From JABAYQ01 sp049890095 (GTDB lineage Bacteria; Bacteroidota; Bacteroidia; Flavobacteriales; UBA7312), in contig JBMHCD010000009.1 in assembly GCA_049890095.1 (NCBI GenBank), positions 62,001 to 126,000 on the forward strand: a stretch of DNA of 64,000 bases, in the 5' to 3' direction. The translations under genes were made by a program, and so were the position numbers. A model generated the notes under the pieces. It was not told the DNA's origin. It searched no databases and saw nothing but the letters and a program-made list of their open reading frames with translations. The stretch's first letter is position 1; the number at the start of each line of letters is the position of its first letter. Shown here in pieces: positions 41,864 through 51,950 of the stretch.

Positions 41864-42953
41864 TTTTATTTACTAAACTTATCACCTCATTAGCTATTAC
41901 AGCTGCTGAATTGATTTTTGCTAATTCCTGAATATTTTGAGAAAGTTTTTTTCTTAATTCAGAGTCATTAATTAATGAATTTAACACCTTGGGTAGTTCC
42001 TCTTTCGCATCTTTATCTTTCAACATTAATGCTGCATTTTTAGAGATTAAAGCCATGGCATTCTTTGTTTGATGATCTTCAGCAACATTAGGTGAAGGAA
42101 TTAAAACAGACGGTTTTGCAACCAAACATAACTCAGAAATAGTACTGGCACCAGCTCTTGAAACTACAACATCAGCGATACTGTATGCATAATCCATTCT
42201 AGAAATAAAGGGTAAAACTTTCACATTGTTTTGTTCTTTATTTCGTCCTATTTCCAGAAAGCTTTTACCTGTTTGCCAAATAATTTGTATATTTTCTGAT
42301 AAATCTTCTACGTAATTATACACCGATTTATTTATTGTCAACGCTCCTAAACTACCTCCCACAATAAGTATTGTTAATTTATCAACTTCTAATCCAAAAT
42401 GATGATATGCTTTGTCTTTAAGTTTTTCTAAATCATATAAATCTTGACGAATAGGATTTCCAGAAAACACAATTTTTTCATTTGGAAAAAATCGATCCAT
42501 TTTTTCATATGCAACACAAATTTTTTGACTTAGTTTTGATAACAACTTATTGGTAATGCCAGGAAAAGAGTTTTGTTCTTGAATTAAAGATGGAACTCCT
42601 AATTTTGATGCAGAATAAATCAAAGGACCTGAAGCATACCCTCCCGTACCTACAACAACATCTGGCTGAAACTTTTTGATAATAAAATATGCTTTTACAA
42701 GACTAAATAATAATTTGAATGGAAATAATAGGTTGCTAAGTTTTGTAAAACTTCTTTGCAGTCCAACAATTGGTAAACCTATTATTTGATAACCAGCTTT
42801 AGGAACTTTTTCCATTTCCATCTTTCCTTTTGCACCAACAAACATTATGTCAATAGATTGATCCATATCTTTTAATGCATTAGCAATTGCAATTGCAGGA
42901 AATATATGACCTCCTGTACCTCCACCACTTATTATAACCTTTAATTTGCTCAT
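41856..42953 (-). CDS. murG: UDP-N-acetylglucosamine--N-acetylmuramyl-(pentapeptide) pyrophosphoryl-undecaprenol transferase
   Basis: MurG makes lipid II by adding GlcNAc to lipid I on the cytoplasmic face. The 365-residue protein has the N-terminal G-loop ISGGGTGGHIFPAIA (8-22), the second loop VGTGGYASGP (about 101-110), the donor-site GGSLGA (about 189-194) and the UDP-GlcNAc-binding SRAGASTISEL (about 248-258). The gene overlaps ftsW by 4 bp and murC by 8 bp. Confidence 0.96.
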   Translation of the reverse strand: MSKLKVIISGGGTGGHIFPAIAIANALKDMDQSIDIMFVGAKGKMEMEKVPKAGYQIIGLPIVGLQRSFTKLSNLLFPFKLLFSLVKAYFIIKKFQPDVVVGTGGYASGPLIYSASKLGVPSLIQEQNSFPGITNKLLSKLSQKICVAYEKMDRFFPNEKIVFSGNPIRQDLYDLEKLKDKAYHHFGLEVDKLTILIVGGSLGALTINKSVYNYVEDLSENIQIIWQTGKSFLEIGRNKEQNNVKVLPFISRMDYAYSIADVVVSRAGASTISELCLVAKPSVLIPSPNVAEDHQTKNAMALISKNAALMLKDKDAKEELPKVLNSLINDSELRKKLSQNIQELAKINSAAVIANEVISLVNKNE

Positions 42954-44113
42954 GAAGTTATTCTAGAAATATTTAATTCTTTACTTACACTCAATATCAC
43001 CCCAAAAGTTAGACAGGTAAAAAAGATAGAAACGCCACCCATACTAATGAGTGGTAAAGTTTGACCTGTTACAGGGAAAAAATCTACATTAACAGCCATA
43101 TGAATCAAAGCTTGTAATACTAAACTAATACTCAACCCTACACCTAGTAATGCTACAAAATTATCCCTTGCCAAATCAAATATTCGCTTGCCTCTGACCA
43201 TTAAAATTAGATAAAGTATCAACACAAAAAAACCACCGATTAAACCATATTCTTCAATTATAATTGCATATACATAATCCGAATAAGGATGAGGAAGTAC
43301 ATTTCGCTGAATACTTTTTCCTGGCCCTCTTCCTTGTATACCCCCGTTTACAACAGCAATTTTAGCTTGAACAACTTGATGAAAATCATCTCTATTTAAT
43401 TGAGCATCTTCCGTATTCGAGAAGTTTTTTACTCTATTTACCCATGTTTGAGATCTTGGAAAAGCTTCTTGAAAATAAGGTATGTTTATAGAAAGAAGAA
43501 TAGCTAAAGCTGCCAAACTAAACATCGAACCCAGAAGTAATGCTAGATGTCTAAATTTTACACCTCCGAAATAAAATAATAAAACACCACTGGCAAATAC
43601 TATGGCTGCAGTTGAAAAATTTGCAGGAAAAATCAAGCCACAAATAATTATTAATGGTAAAAAAATATGCAAACTTACTTTTCTTAAATCATCTAAATCA
43701 TCCTTAAATTTAATCAACTGACGTGCAATAAAAACTACTATAGATAATTTTGCAATATCAAAAGTTTGAATAGTTTGTCCTCCAATTTTTATCCATCTAT
43801 TAGCATCATTTATTGATGCACCAAAAAATAGAGTGTATAATAGGACAATAATTGAAATATAAAAACCAAATTGACCCAATCGTGAAAAATACTTTGATGG
43901 GATTTTATGTACAAAATACATCGCTACCATACCAGCTAACAGAGACTTAAAATGCTTAGTAATTAAGTGCATCGTATCACCCTGAAATTTAGTATAAGCT
44001 AATCCACCAGTTGCGCTATATACAACCAAAATGGAAATTAGCATGAGAAAAAAAACTACTATCCAAATAGATTTATCTCCTTCTAACTTGATGTATTTTT
44101 GTAGAGACTTCAT
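42950..44113 (-). CDS. ftsW: Peptidoglycan glycosyltransferase FtsW
   Basis: FtsW is the SEDS-family glycan polymerase of the division septum. The 387-residue protein has about ten hydrophobic segments. The SEDS signature appears near the C-terminus as FFPVTGQTLPLISMGGVSIF (about 342-361), and the large extracellular loop contains NRDDFH and RGPGKS. Its partner transpeptidase FtsI is encoded in the same cluster. FtsW rather than RodA is assigned from its position. It shares one base with murD and overlaps murG by 4 bp. Confidence 0.94.
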   Translation of the reverse strand: MKSLQKYIKLEGDKSIWIVVFFLMLISILVVYSATGGLAYTKFQGDTMHLITKHFKSLLAGMVAMYFVHKIPSKYFSRLGQFGFYISIIVLLYTLFFGASINDANRWIKIGGQTIQTFDIAKLSIVVFIARQLIKFKDDLDDLRKVSLHIFLPLIIICGLIFPANFSTAAIVFASGVLLFYFGGVKFRHLALLLGSMFSLAALAILLSINIPYFQEAFPRSQTWVNRVKNFSNTEDAQLNRDDFHQVVQAKIAVVNGGIQGRGPGKSIQRNVLPHPYSDYVYAIIIEEYGLIGGFFVLILYLILMVRGKRIFDLARDNFVALLGVGLSISLVLQALIHMAVNVDFFPVTGQTLPLISMGGVSIFFTCLTFGVILSVSKELNISRITS

Positions 44114-45441
44114 TACAAGTTTCGCACATATTTTTTAAACTCATGTCCTCTATGCTCATAATTTTCAAATAAATCAAAACTAGCACAGGCTGGTGAAAGT
44201 AAAACTGCATCTCCCTTTATTCCTAATTGATAAGAATAGTTTACAGCCTCTTTCATATTCTTAGCAAAATAAAGTTCCGTATCTGATTTAGAAAAAGCTT
44301 TTTTAATAGGGTCTACTTGTTGACCCAAACAAACTATTGCTTTTACCTTTTCATCTACTAATGCTAAAAGTGATGAATAATCATTTCCTTTATCAATACC
44401 TCCGGCTATCCAAATGGTGGGTTTTGTCATACTTTCAAGAGCATACCAAGACGAATTTACATTTGTTGCCTTAGAATCATTAATAAATTCGATTCCATGA
44501 ACTTTAATTACTCGTTCAAGACGGTGTTCTACATTTTTAAAATCAATAAGACTTTCTTTAATTATATCTTTACTGATTTCTAACACTCTAGAGGAAATAG
44601 CTGCTGCCATAGAGTTATAAATATTATGTTTTCCTTGTAAAGCTAATTGTTGAATATTCATAATAAATGGGGTTTGGTTAATATTTATATTTAGTTCATC
44701 TTCAATTAGGCATGCACCTTTTTTTAATTTTTCTTTAATTGAAAAAGGCATCAGATGAGCTTGTATATTTTGGATATTATTTTTGATATTTTTATCATCA
44801 AGACAATAAACGAGGTAGTCATTTGTATCTTGATTCTTCGAAATTCTTAGCTTGGATTTAATATATAAATCCATACTTTCATTATATCTACTCAGATGGT
44901 CTGGTGTGATATTTAGAATAATCGCTACTTTAGGCTTAAAACTTACAATTCCATCAAGCTGAAAACTGCTTAATTCTAACACATAGTAATCATGAGGTTC
45001 AATAGCTACTTGCATTGCAAAACTATCTCCTACATTTCCAGCTACTCCTACATCTAGTCCAGCTCTTTTAAGAATGCTACCAGTTAGTAACGTTGTAGTT
45101 GTTTTACCGTTTGTTCCTGTAATAGCAATGATTGTTGAATTAGTGTATCGAGAAGCAAACTCGATCTCTGAAATTACAGGTATTCCTTTTTGTCTAATTT
45201 CCTTTATTAAAGGGATCGTTTCAGGAATTCCTGGACTTTTAATTACCTCATTAGCATCAAAGATCTTATGTTCTGAATGTTTCAATTCCTCCCAACTGAT
45301 ATCATATTTTTTAAGAACATTTTTATATTTTTCTTTTATCTTTCCGATATCAGAAACAAATACATCAAAATTTTTAAGTCGTGCCAAAACAGCAGCTCCA
45401 CAGCCGCTTTCACCTCCTCCTAACACAACTATTTTATTCAT
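44113..45441 (-). CDS. murD: UDP-N-acetylmuramoylalanine--D-glutamate ligase
   Basis: MurD adds D-glutamate to UDP-MurNAc-L-Ala. The 442-residue protein has an N-terminal Rossmann-like domain with GGGESGCGAA (8-17), the ATP loop GTNGKTTTT (about 110-118), LELSSFQLDG (about 155-164), the NITPDHL-type segment (about 178-184) and the C-terminal NDSKATNVNS (about 313-322) and LSPACASFDLF (about 418-428) of MurD. Gap to mraY is 2 bp; one base is shared with ftsW. Confidence 0.96.
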   Translation of the reverse strand: MNKIVVLGGGESGCGAAVLARLKNFDVFVSDIGKIKEKYKNVLKKYDISWEELKHSEHKIFDANEVIKSPGIPETIPLIKEIRQKGIPVISEIEFASRYTNSTIIAITGTNGKTTTTLLTGSILKRAGLDVGVAGNVGDSFAMQVAIEPHDYYVLELSSFQLDGIVSFKPKVAIILNITPDHLSRYNESMDLYIKSKLRISKNQDTNDYLVYCLDDKNIKNNIQNIQAHLMPFSIKEKLKKGACLIEDELNININQTPFIMNIQQLALQGKHNIYNSMAAAISSRVLEISKDIIKESLIDFKNVEHRLERVIKVHGIEFINDSKATNVNSSWYALESMTKPTIWIAGGIDKGNDYSSLLALVDEKVKAIVCLGQQVDPIKKAFSKSDTELYFAKNMKEAVNYSYQLGIKGDAVLLSPACASFDLFENYEHRGHEFKKYVRNL

Positions 45442-45443
45442 CT

Positions 45444-46658
45444 TTATCTAAGTTTTAATGTTACGATCGTTATTACTGCAAGTATTATCCCTACAATCCA
45501 AAACCTTGTCACAATTTTACTCTCATGCATTCCAAGTTTTTGATAATGATGATGAAGTGGTGCCATAAGAAAGATTCTTTTACCTTGACCAAATTTTTTC
45601 TTTGTATACTTAAAATATGAGACTTGAAGAATAACAGATAAGTTTTCAACTAAGAATACTCCACAAAGTATCGGAATCAATAATTCTTTTCTTATCGATA
45701 TAGCAAATACTGCTATAATTCCACCAATTGCCAAACTTCCAGTATCTCCCATAAAAACTTGAGCAGGAAACGAATTGTACCATAAAAATCCGACACAAGC
45801 ACCAACAAAAGCTGCCATAAATATTACCAACTCACCAGAGTTCGGTATGTACATAATATTTAAATAGTCAGCAAAAAATACATTACCTGAAACGTATGCT
45901 AAAATCCCTAATGTTACTCCGATAATAGCCGAAGTTCCAGTTGCTAATCCGTCTAAACCATCGGTCATGTTTGCACCATTACTTACAGCAGTTATGATGA
46001 ATATTACTATTATAACAAAAACAATCATTGTTATAATTGAACTAGAGCTACCTACCCAACTTACCAAACTTGAATAATCAAATTCATTGTTTTTTACAAA
46101 TGGTATAGTGGTTTTAGTCGATTTTATTTCTTCTCCAAATACTTCAATTATCTCAGTTTGATTTGGATTTTGATTTTTTTCTTTAATGGTAATGTCACCA
46201 TGTTGGAATAAAGTAATTCCAATTATCAATCCGAGTCCAACCTGACCAATAATTTTAAACTTGCCGGCTAACCCTTCCTTGTCTTTTTTGAATACTTTTA
46301 TATAATCATCCAAAAAGCCAATCAAGCCTAACCAAATAGTAGAAACTATCATTAAAATAATGTAGATATTAGATAAATCTGCAAATAGTAAGGTAGGTAT
46401 AAGAATTGCCGCAATTATTATTAATCCACCCATTGTTGGCGTTCCTTTTTTAAGGTTTTCTCCTTTTAAACCTAACTCCCTGATTTCTTCACCAATCTGC
46501 TTTTTTTGAATAAATGAAATTATCCTACCTCCAAAAACCATAGAAACCAATAATGAGGTAATTACTGCAAAAGATGCACGAAAAGAAATATATTGAAACA
46601 CACCAGCTCCAGGGATATCGTACAATAAATTTAAATATTCAAATAGATGATATAGCAT
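45444..46658 (-). CDS. mraY: Phospho-N-acetylmuramoyl-pentapeptide transferase
   Basis: MraY transfers phospho-MurNAc-pentapeptide to undecaprenyl phosphate, forming lipid I. The 404-residue protein has about ten hydrophobic segments with the Asp-rich LDDYIK (about 115-120), NGANMTDGLDGLA (about 226-238) and HHHYQK (about 371-376) motifs that form the active site. It is longer than E. coli MraY (360) because of an inserted segment at about 150-200, usual for Bacteroidota. It overlaps murE by 1 base. Confidence 0.95.
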   Translation of the reverse strand: MLYHLFEYLNLLYDIPGAGVFQYISFRASFAVITSLLVSMVFGGRIISFIQKKQIGEEIRELGLKGENLKKGTPTMGGLIIIAAILIPTLLFADLSNIYIILMIVSTIWLGLIGFLDDYIKVFKKDKEGLAGKFKIIGQVGLGLIIGITLFQHGDITIKEKNQNPNQTEIIEVFGEEIKSTKTTIPFVKNNEFDYSSLVSWVGSSSSIITMIVFVIIVIFIITAVSNGANMTDGLDGLATGTSAIIGVTLGILAYVSGNVFFADYLNIMYIPNSGELVIFMAAFVGACVGFLWYNSFPAQVFMGDTGSLAIGGIIAVFAISIRKELLIPILCGVFLVENLSVILQVSYFKYTKKKFGQGKRIFLMAPLHHHYQKLGMHESKIVTRFWIVGIILAVITIVTLKLR

Positions 46659-48121
46659 TATTTCTTTAATAAATTAAAAGCTGTTTTAAGTTCTAGTTTG
46701 TCGTCAAATGGAAATCTCTCACCATTTATTTCTTGATATTTTTCATGTCCCTTACCCGCCAATAGTATAATATCTCCAGGTTTTGCAATTGAACATGCTG
46801 TTTTTATCGCTTCTTTTCTATCAGAAATTGACAAATATTTGTGTTTATTATTTTCTTCAACACCTTCTTGTATTTGTTCAATGATTTTAGCTGGAATTTC
46901 TGTTCTTGGATTATCTGAAGTAAATACTACTTTATCACTCAAATCAGTAGATATTTTACCCATCTTAGATCGTTTACTTGTATCTCTATCACCACCACAT
47001 CCAACTATAGTGATTACTGATTGATTTTCATTTCTTAATTCAAGAATTGTCTTAAGAACATTACTAATAGCATTTGGAGTATGCGCATAATCTACAATTC
47101 CTACAATACCGGTTTGAGACTCAAACACATCAAACCTACCAGGTGGTGAGTTTAAAGCACTAATTGAAGTTAATGCTTGCAAATGGTCTTCGCCCAACAA
47201 AATTGCTGTTGCATAAATTGCTAGTAAATTATATGCATTAAATTCACCAACAATTCTTGACCATACCTCCTTACCATCAATGTTCATTAACTGACCAGCA
47301 AATTGTGTTTCTAAAATTTTTGCTTTAAAATCAGTCATTGTTTTAATACCATAAGTGTATTGTTTTGCTTTGCAATGATGGAGCATATTTAAGCCATGCT
47401 TATCATCCTTATTTACTAAAGCAAAAGAGTCAGCACTTAATTGATCAAACAATTGTTTTTTAGCCAAAATATAATCATCAAAAGTTTTATGATAATCCAA
47501 ATGATCGTGACTAATATTTGTAAAAATTGCACCATTAAATTGTAATCCAAAAATTCTATTTTGATGAATAGCATGTGAGCTTGCCTCCATGAAGCAATAT
47601 GTGCATCCTTGCTCTACCATTAATGATAATAAATAATTTATTTGAAGAGCATCTGGAGTTGTATGCGTGCTATCTATGTCATTAAAACCTACTTTATTTA
47701 CTATTGTAGATATTAGCCCTGATTTTTGCCCTCTAGACTGATAAAAATTATAAAGCATTGTGGCAACTGAAGTTTTGCCATTAGTTCCAGTTACGGCAAC
47801 CAAGTTTAAAGATTCAGAAGGATTATTATAAAAGTTTGATGCAATAATTGAAAGAGACTTCGATGAATCATTTACTTTAACAAACGTAATGTGATCTGGC
47901 TTTGTAGCTGGAAGTTCTTGTGCAAGTATTGCCGCAGCACCTAATTCTATAGCCTTTTCAATAAAATTATGTCCATCCGTTTGAGTCCCTTTTATAGCTA
48001 CAAACAAGGAGTCTTTTGTAACTTTTCTCGAATCAAAGCATACGTTAGTTATCGCTAAATTAGTAGAACCTGCTACTTCAAGCAAATCTACCTTAAACAA
48101 TATATCCTGTAATAACTTCAT
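46658..48121 (-). CDS. murE: UDP-N-acetylmuramoyl-L-alanyl-D-glutamate--2,6-diaminopimelate ligase
   Basis: MurE adds the third peptide residue. The 487-residue protein has the ATP loop GTNGKTSVA (about 113-121), EASSHAI (about 179-185), HDHLDYH (about 205) and the substrate-specificity motif DNPR in TSDNPRTE (about 404-411), which marks meso-diaminopimelate ligases as against lysine-adding enzymes. So the peptidoglycan should be of the DAP type. It overlaps ftsI by 4 bp and shares one base with mraY. Confidence 0.96.
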   Translation of the reverse strand: MKLLQDILFKVDLLEVAGSTNLAITNVCFDSRKVTKDSLFVAIKGTQTDGHNFIEKAIELGAAAILAQELPATKPDHITFVKVNDSSKSLSIIASNFYNNPSESLNLVAVTGTNGKTSVATMLYNFYQSRGQKSGLISTIVNKVGFNDIDSTHTTPDALQINYLLSLMVEQGCTYCFMEASSHAIHQNRIFGLQFNGAIFTNISHDHLDYHKTFDDYILAKKQLFDQLSADSFALVNKDDKHGLNMLHHCKAKQYTYGIKTMTDFKAKILETQFAGQLMNIDGKEVWSRIVGEFNAYNLLAIYATAILLGEDHLQALTSISALNSPPGRFDVFESQTGIVGIVDYAHTPNAISNVLKTILELRNENQSVITIVGCGGDRDTSKRSKMGKISTDLSDKVVFTSDNPRTEIPAKIIEQIQEGVEENNKHKYLSISDRKEAIKTACSIAKPGDIILLAGKGHEKYQEINGERFPFDDKLELKTAFNLLKK

Positions 48122-50208
48122 GATAATTCTAATACTATAGTTTGACCTTTTTGGATTTTACTTCCTTTTGAAATAGATTGTTTTTTTACAGATCCTCTTC
48201 CTGTAAATTTTACTTTCATTCCATAATTTTCTAACAAATACAAAACATCTTGTATTGTCATGCCTACTAGGTTTGGCATTCTATTATTAGTAAAATCTCT
48301 TTTTATATTTCTAGCTCTTAATTCAACATAATTTTCTTTAGCATAAGCTAAAACCCATTCGGAATTACTCTCATTAAATTCTGTTTTTACTCCAAAAGTG
48401 TTATAAACCTGCAAAAGTTTTTCTTTATCTCCATCCTTAGAAATCGGAGAGCTTAATGCCATGTTTTGTGTATTTTTAAAAAGTGAAATTTCATTAGCAT
48501 ACACATAATCAGATAACTCTTTAAATACTGGAGCAGCTACTTCACCACCGTAAGATCCATTTTGTTTAGGGTCTTTTATAACTACTATAGCAGCATATTT
48601 TGGCTGATCAGCCGGAAAATATCCAACAAAAGATGCTTGATGTCGTTTATTGGAATAAACCCCATCTATTAGTAATTGAGCCGTCCCTGTTTTTCCGGCT
48701 ATTTTATATTTATCTGTTCTTATATTTTTTGCCGTTCCATTCTCTACAACATTCAGCATCATCTCCTTAACTATGTCGATAGTTTCCTTAGAACAAATAG
48801 ATGGATTTATAACTTCTGGTTTATATTCTTTTTTAATGTTTCCGTTATCTCTGATAGATTGAACAAAATATGGTCGCATTCGCTTACCATTATTTGCTAT
48901 CGCAGCGTAAAAACTTAAGATTTGAAGAGGTGTCATTTCTAGACCATAGCCAATAGACATCCATGGAAGTGTCGTTCCATTCCAACTTTTTTTATTTCCT
49001 TTTGGGTGAATAATATTTGGTTGACTTTCTCCAGAAATTAATATCTCTAAAGGTAAATTCAATCCCATACTAAATAAACGATCTACAAATTGTGACGGAT
49101 TTCTAGAATAACTCTCATTTATAAGCTTAGATATTCCAACATTTGAAGATTTTACAAATGCATCCGAAATTGATAGTTTTCCATAGCCACCTTCTTTTGA
49201 ATCTCTCATCACTCGATCATAAAAAATATGTTTTCCAGTAAATGTATTAACAGAATCATTTTCTTTTAGATATCCATCTTCTAAGGCAGCAATTACAGAA
49301 GCAAGTTTAAAGGTAGAACCAGGCTCAGAAAGTCGAGCAATAGCATAATTATATTCTTCACTTACGAAGTCGGTCTCTTGATTTCTTTTCAAATTGACAA
49401 TTGACTTTACTTGTCCAGAAGAAACTTCCATCATTATAACACATCCATAATCTGCATCATGCAAAATGAGTTGTTTCTCTAATGCCTTTTCAGCAATATC
49501 CTGATATCTTATGTCTATTGTTGTAACTATATCTTTTCCTGGCTTAGGCTCTATTTCTCGTATTGGCATCCATTCATTTCCTGCTAATCGCTGCTTTAAC
49601 ACTTCCCCCTCTACTCCCTTCAAGTAAAAATTAAATGCTCCTTCAAGACCAACAGATTTTGAATGTTTTCTATCATATCCAATTGTTCGTTCCGCCAAAC
49701 GCTTAAATGGCTTTTTCCTCTTGTTATTTTGACTATAGATAAATCCACTATCATATCGCTTTAAATTGAAAATTGGGAAGGTTTTCAAAATCTTTAGTTG
49801 ATTATAATTTACCTTTCTTTTTATCAATGCATATTGACTATTTTTTGACTTATGATATCTGAGATATTGCTCGTATTCTTGAGGAGACCTATCTTCAAAA
49901 AGTTCAGACAATCTTAATGAAAGTGCTTTTACATTTTCGCTAAACACAGAAGAAGAAACCATTTTTGAATCCCAATGAATATCGTACTCTGGTATTGAAG
50001 TTGCTAGTAAAGAATAATCGTCGGAATAAATATTTCCTCTTGGAGCATGAACTGTTTCAAATTTTACAATTTTATATTTTTCTGCACTCCATTTATCCGA
50101 CTCAAATGTTTGAGTATAAAAAGCTCGTGAAATAATCCCAATAGACAAAAGAAACATCGCTAAATAAACTAGCACTGCCCGTCTTTTTATTTTTTTTGGA
50201 TGATTCAT
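48118..50208 (-). CDS. ftsI: Penicillin-binding protein FtsI with C-terminal PASTA domain
   Basis: FtsI (PBP3) crosslinks septal peptidoglycan. The 696-residue protein has one membrane helix (about 11-30), a dimerisation region, and the transpeptidase domain with STFK (298-301, catalytic serine), SSN (354-356) and KTG (506-508). A PASTA domain occupies about 640-696 at the C-terminus, where E. coli FtsI has none; PASTA on a division PBP is common in Bacteroidota and Gram-positives. It overlaps ftsL by 4 bp and murE by 4 bp. Confidence 0.95.
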   Translation of the reverse strand: MNHPKKIKRRAVLVYLAMFLLSIGIISRAFYTQTFESDKWSAEKYKIVKFETVHAPRGNIYSDDYSLLATSIPEYDIHWDSKMVSSSVFSENVKALSLRLSELFEDRSPQEYEQYLRYHKSKNSQYALIKRKVNYNQLKILKTFPIFNLKRYDSGFIYSQNNKRKKPFKRLAERTIGYDRKHSKSVGLEGAFNFYLKGVEGEVLKQRLAGNEWMPIREIEPKPGKDIVTTIDIRYQDIAEKALEKQLILHDADYGCVIMMEVSSGQVKSIVNLKRNQETDFVSEEYNYAIARLSEPGSTFKLASVIAALEDGYLKENDSVNTFTGKHIFYDRVMRDSKEGGYGKLSISDAFVKSSNVGISKLINESYSRNPSQFVDRLFSMGLNLPLEILISGESQPNIIHPKGNKKSWNGTTLPWMSIGYGLEMTPLQILSFYAAIANNGKRMRPYFVQSIRDNGNIKKEYKPEVINPSICSKETIDIVKEMMLNVVENGTAKNIRTDKYKIAGKTGTAQLLIDGVYSNKRHQASFVGYFPADQPKYAAIVVIKDPKQNGSYGGEVAAPVFKELSDYVYANEISLFKNTQNMALSSPISKDGDKEKLLQVYNTFGVKTEFNESNSEWVLAYAKENYVELRARNIKRDFTNNRMPNLVGMTIQDVLYLLENYGMKVKFTGRGSVKKQSISKGSKIQKGQTIVLELS

Positions 50209-50573
50209 TTCTTTTTAGTGGTTACTATAAATGGTTGCCTATCTGAAACTGAAAGACCTTGAGTCGCTACAACTCTTTCTACTTCAGTCTGTTTACTTTT
50301 ATACATTAATTGCGATTTTGTGGTAATATATTCTGATCGCAAATCTTTTAACTCTCTTTCAACTGCTGATATATCTCGAACATAACGCTCAGCTCTGTAT
50401 GAATTACTGATATAAAACATCACCAATAGTCCTACATAGATTAAAAAAGGAAATAAATCCATAAAGCTTTGTTGCTCTAAGGCTTTTCCTTTCAAAAAAT
50501 CGATAATCGAATTTTGAAGATTACTCTTTGGTTGATGTTTATGTTTTAAATCTTTCATTACTTTTTTTGACAA
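50205..50573 (-). CDS. ftsL: FtsL-like cell division protein
   Basis: A 122-residue protein with a lysine-rich cytoplasmic N-terminus (about 1-40), a single hydrophobic segment (about 42-57) and a coiled-coil-like, periplasmic segment (about 70-110) rich in charged residues, as expected for FtsL, which pairs with FtsB and FtsQ. Sequence conservation in FtsL is very low, so this rests on topology, length and location between rsmH and ftsI. It overlaps rsmH by 16 bp and ftsI by 4 bp. Confidence 0.82.
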   Translation of the reverse strand: MSKKVMKDLKHKHQPKSNLQNSIIDFLKGKALEQQSFMDLFPFLIYVGLLVMFYISNSYRAERYVRDISAVERELKDLRSEYITTKSQLMYKSKQTEVERVVATQGLSVSDRQPFIVTTKKK

Positions 50574-51454
50574 ACTCTCAACTTTGCACTTCTAGCTCTA
50601 GAATTTCTTTCTACCTCTTGTATTTGAGGAACTATAGGCTTTCTATTAATTACCTCCAGCGGAGAATTTACAACGCCATAAATATTTTTATCAAGAATCC
50701 CTTCAAAATTTCCTGATCTAAACAAATTTTTAACTAACCTATCCTCTAGAGAATGATAAGAAATAACCGATAATCTTCCATTAGGGTTTAGTAATTCTAT
50801 AGATTGTAAAAGCATTTGCTTTAGAGCATTCAACTCATCGTTAACCTCTATTCGGATGGCTTGAAAAATTTGAGCCAAAATTTTATTACTCTTGTGAAAA
50901 GGGGTGTGAGGCTTCACCGCTTCCTTTAAATCATTTGTCGAGTTTATAGAGCAACCTTCTCTAAAACTTACTATAGCTTTTGCTAATGAATATGCATTTT
51001 TTAACTCTCCAAATTCTCTAAAAACTCGAGTTAATTCCTCTAGTCCGTATTCGTTTATTACATCAAAAGCAGAAAATTCCTGACTTTGATTCATTCTCAT
51101 ATCTAAATCACTATCAAATCGTATAGAAAACCCCCTATCAGCTTTATCAAATTGATGAGAAGAAACTCCTAAATCTGCTAAAATTCCATCTACTTTTTCT
51201 ACCCCATTAAATTTTAAGAATTTCTTTAAGTACTTAAAATTTTGCTGAATTAAAACGAAGCGAGGATCCTCAATTTTATTCTTTATTGAATCGGAATCTT
51301 GATCAAAGGCAAATAACTTACCACCCTCTAATTTTTCTAATATAAACTTAGAATGACCTCCGCCACCAAAAGTAACATCTACGTAAATTCCGTTAGGTTG
51401 AATGTTGAGTCCCTCAATACTTTCGTGCAATAAGACTGACTCGTGATACCCCAT
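50558..51454 (-). CDS. rsmH: 16S rRNA (cytosine(1402)-N(4))-methyltransferase
   Basis: RsmH (MraW) methylates C1402 in the decoding centre of 16S rRNA. The 298-residue protein starts YHESVLLHESIEGL, followed by the SAM-binding DVTFGGGGHS (about 26-35) and DQDSDS (about 52), LADLGVSSHQFD (about 93-104) and SYHSLEDRLVK (about 225-235). It overlaps ftsL by 16 bp and shares a base with mraZ. The rsmH-ftsL-ftsI order follows mraZ as usual. Confidence 0.96.
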   Translation of the reverse strand: MGYHESVLLHESIEGLNIQPNGIYVDVTFGGGGHSKFILEKLEGGKLFAFDQDSDSIKNKIEDPRFVLIQQNFKYLKKFLKFNGVEKVDGILADLGVSSHQFDKADRGFSIRFDSDLDMRMNQSQEFSAFDVINEYGLEELTRVFREFGELKNAYSLAKAIVSFREGCSINSTNDLKEAVKPHTPFHKSNKILAQIFQAIRIEVNDELNALKQMLLQSIELLNPNGRLSVISYHSLEDRLVKNLFRSGNFEGILDKNIYGVVNSPLEVINRKPIVPQIQEVERNSRARSAKLRVCQKK

Positions 51455-51915
51455 TAATCTATTTTTTGAGAATCGCCCATCACCTCTTCTGCTAAATCAG
51501 CAAAGTCAGATGCTGCACTTTTTAATACTTGCTCATAAGAATCCTTGTCCCAAACTTCAATCATGTTAACCGAACTCGAAAGGACTATATTTTTTTTTAT
51601 GCCAGCAAAATGAACTAAATCTTTTGGCAACTGAATTCTAGCACTTGAATCAGCCTCGACCATTCTAACTCCAGCGGTGAATAATCGTATGAAATCATTA
51701 TTCTTTTTTACGAATCGATTTAATTTATTTATCTCGTTCATCAAAACATTCCATTCGCTAAAAGGATGAATTTCAAGACAATTATTAAAAACCGATCGTT
51801 TTATTATAAAACCATCAGAAAGCACAGCCGACAATTGCTTTTTTAAAGCAACAGGCAACATGACCCTTGCTTTAGCGTCAATTTTGCATTCAAATGTTCC
51901 TATAATATTAGCCAT
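51454..51915 (-). CDS. mraZ: Transcriptional regulator MraZ
   Basis: MraZ is an AbrB-like DNA-binding protein that represses the dcw cluster in other bacteria. The 153-residue protein contains two tandem MraZ domains: the N-terminal one begins IGTFECKIDAKARVMLP (4-20), the second centres on EADSSARIQLPKDLVHFAG (about 87-105), and each has the D-x-[KS]-x-R-x-x-[LI]P pattern. It is first in the cluster and shares base 51454 with rsmH. A three-copy direct repeat at 51951-51980, 36-65 nt before its start, is the likely binding site. Confidence 0.94.
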   Translation of the reverse strand: MANIIGTFECKIDAKARVMLPVALKKQLSAVLSDGFIIKRSVFNNCLEIHPFSEWNVLMNEINKLNRFVKKNNDFIRLFTAGVRMVEADSSARIQLPKDLVHFAGIKKNIVLSSSVNMIEVWDKDSYEQVLKSAASDFADLAEEVMGDSQKID

Positions 51916-51932
51916 CTTACTAGATTAAAGGG

Positions 51933-51940
51933 TAAATATA
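51933..51940 (-). promoter_or_regulatory. Possible mraZ / dcw promoter -7 box
   Basis: The minus strand reads TATATTTA, one mismatch (final A for G) from TAnnTTTG, 17 nt before the mraZ ATG. The MraZ-type repeats then cover the -33 position. This is the best promoter candidate for the 15.5-kb dcw unit. Confidence 0.4.
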
Positions 51941-51950
51941 TTAAAATATC

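Noticed and set aside
45074..45451. 125-codon open frame on the plus strand inside murD
   Set aside because: Antisense shadow of murD, whose motifs are complete.
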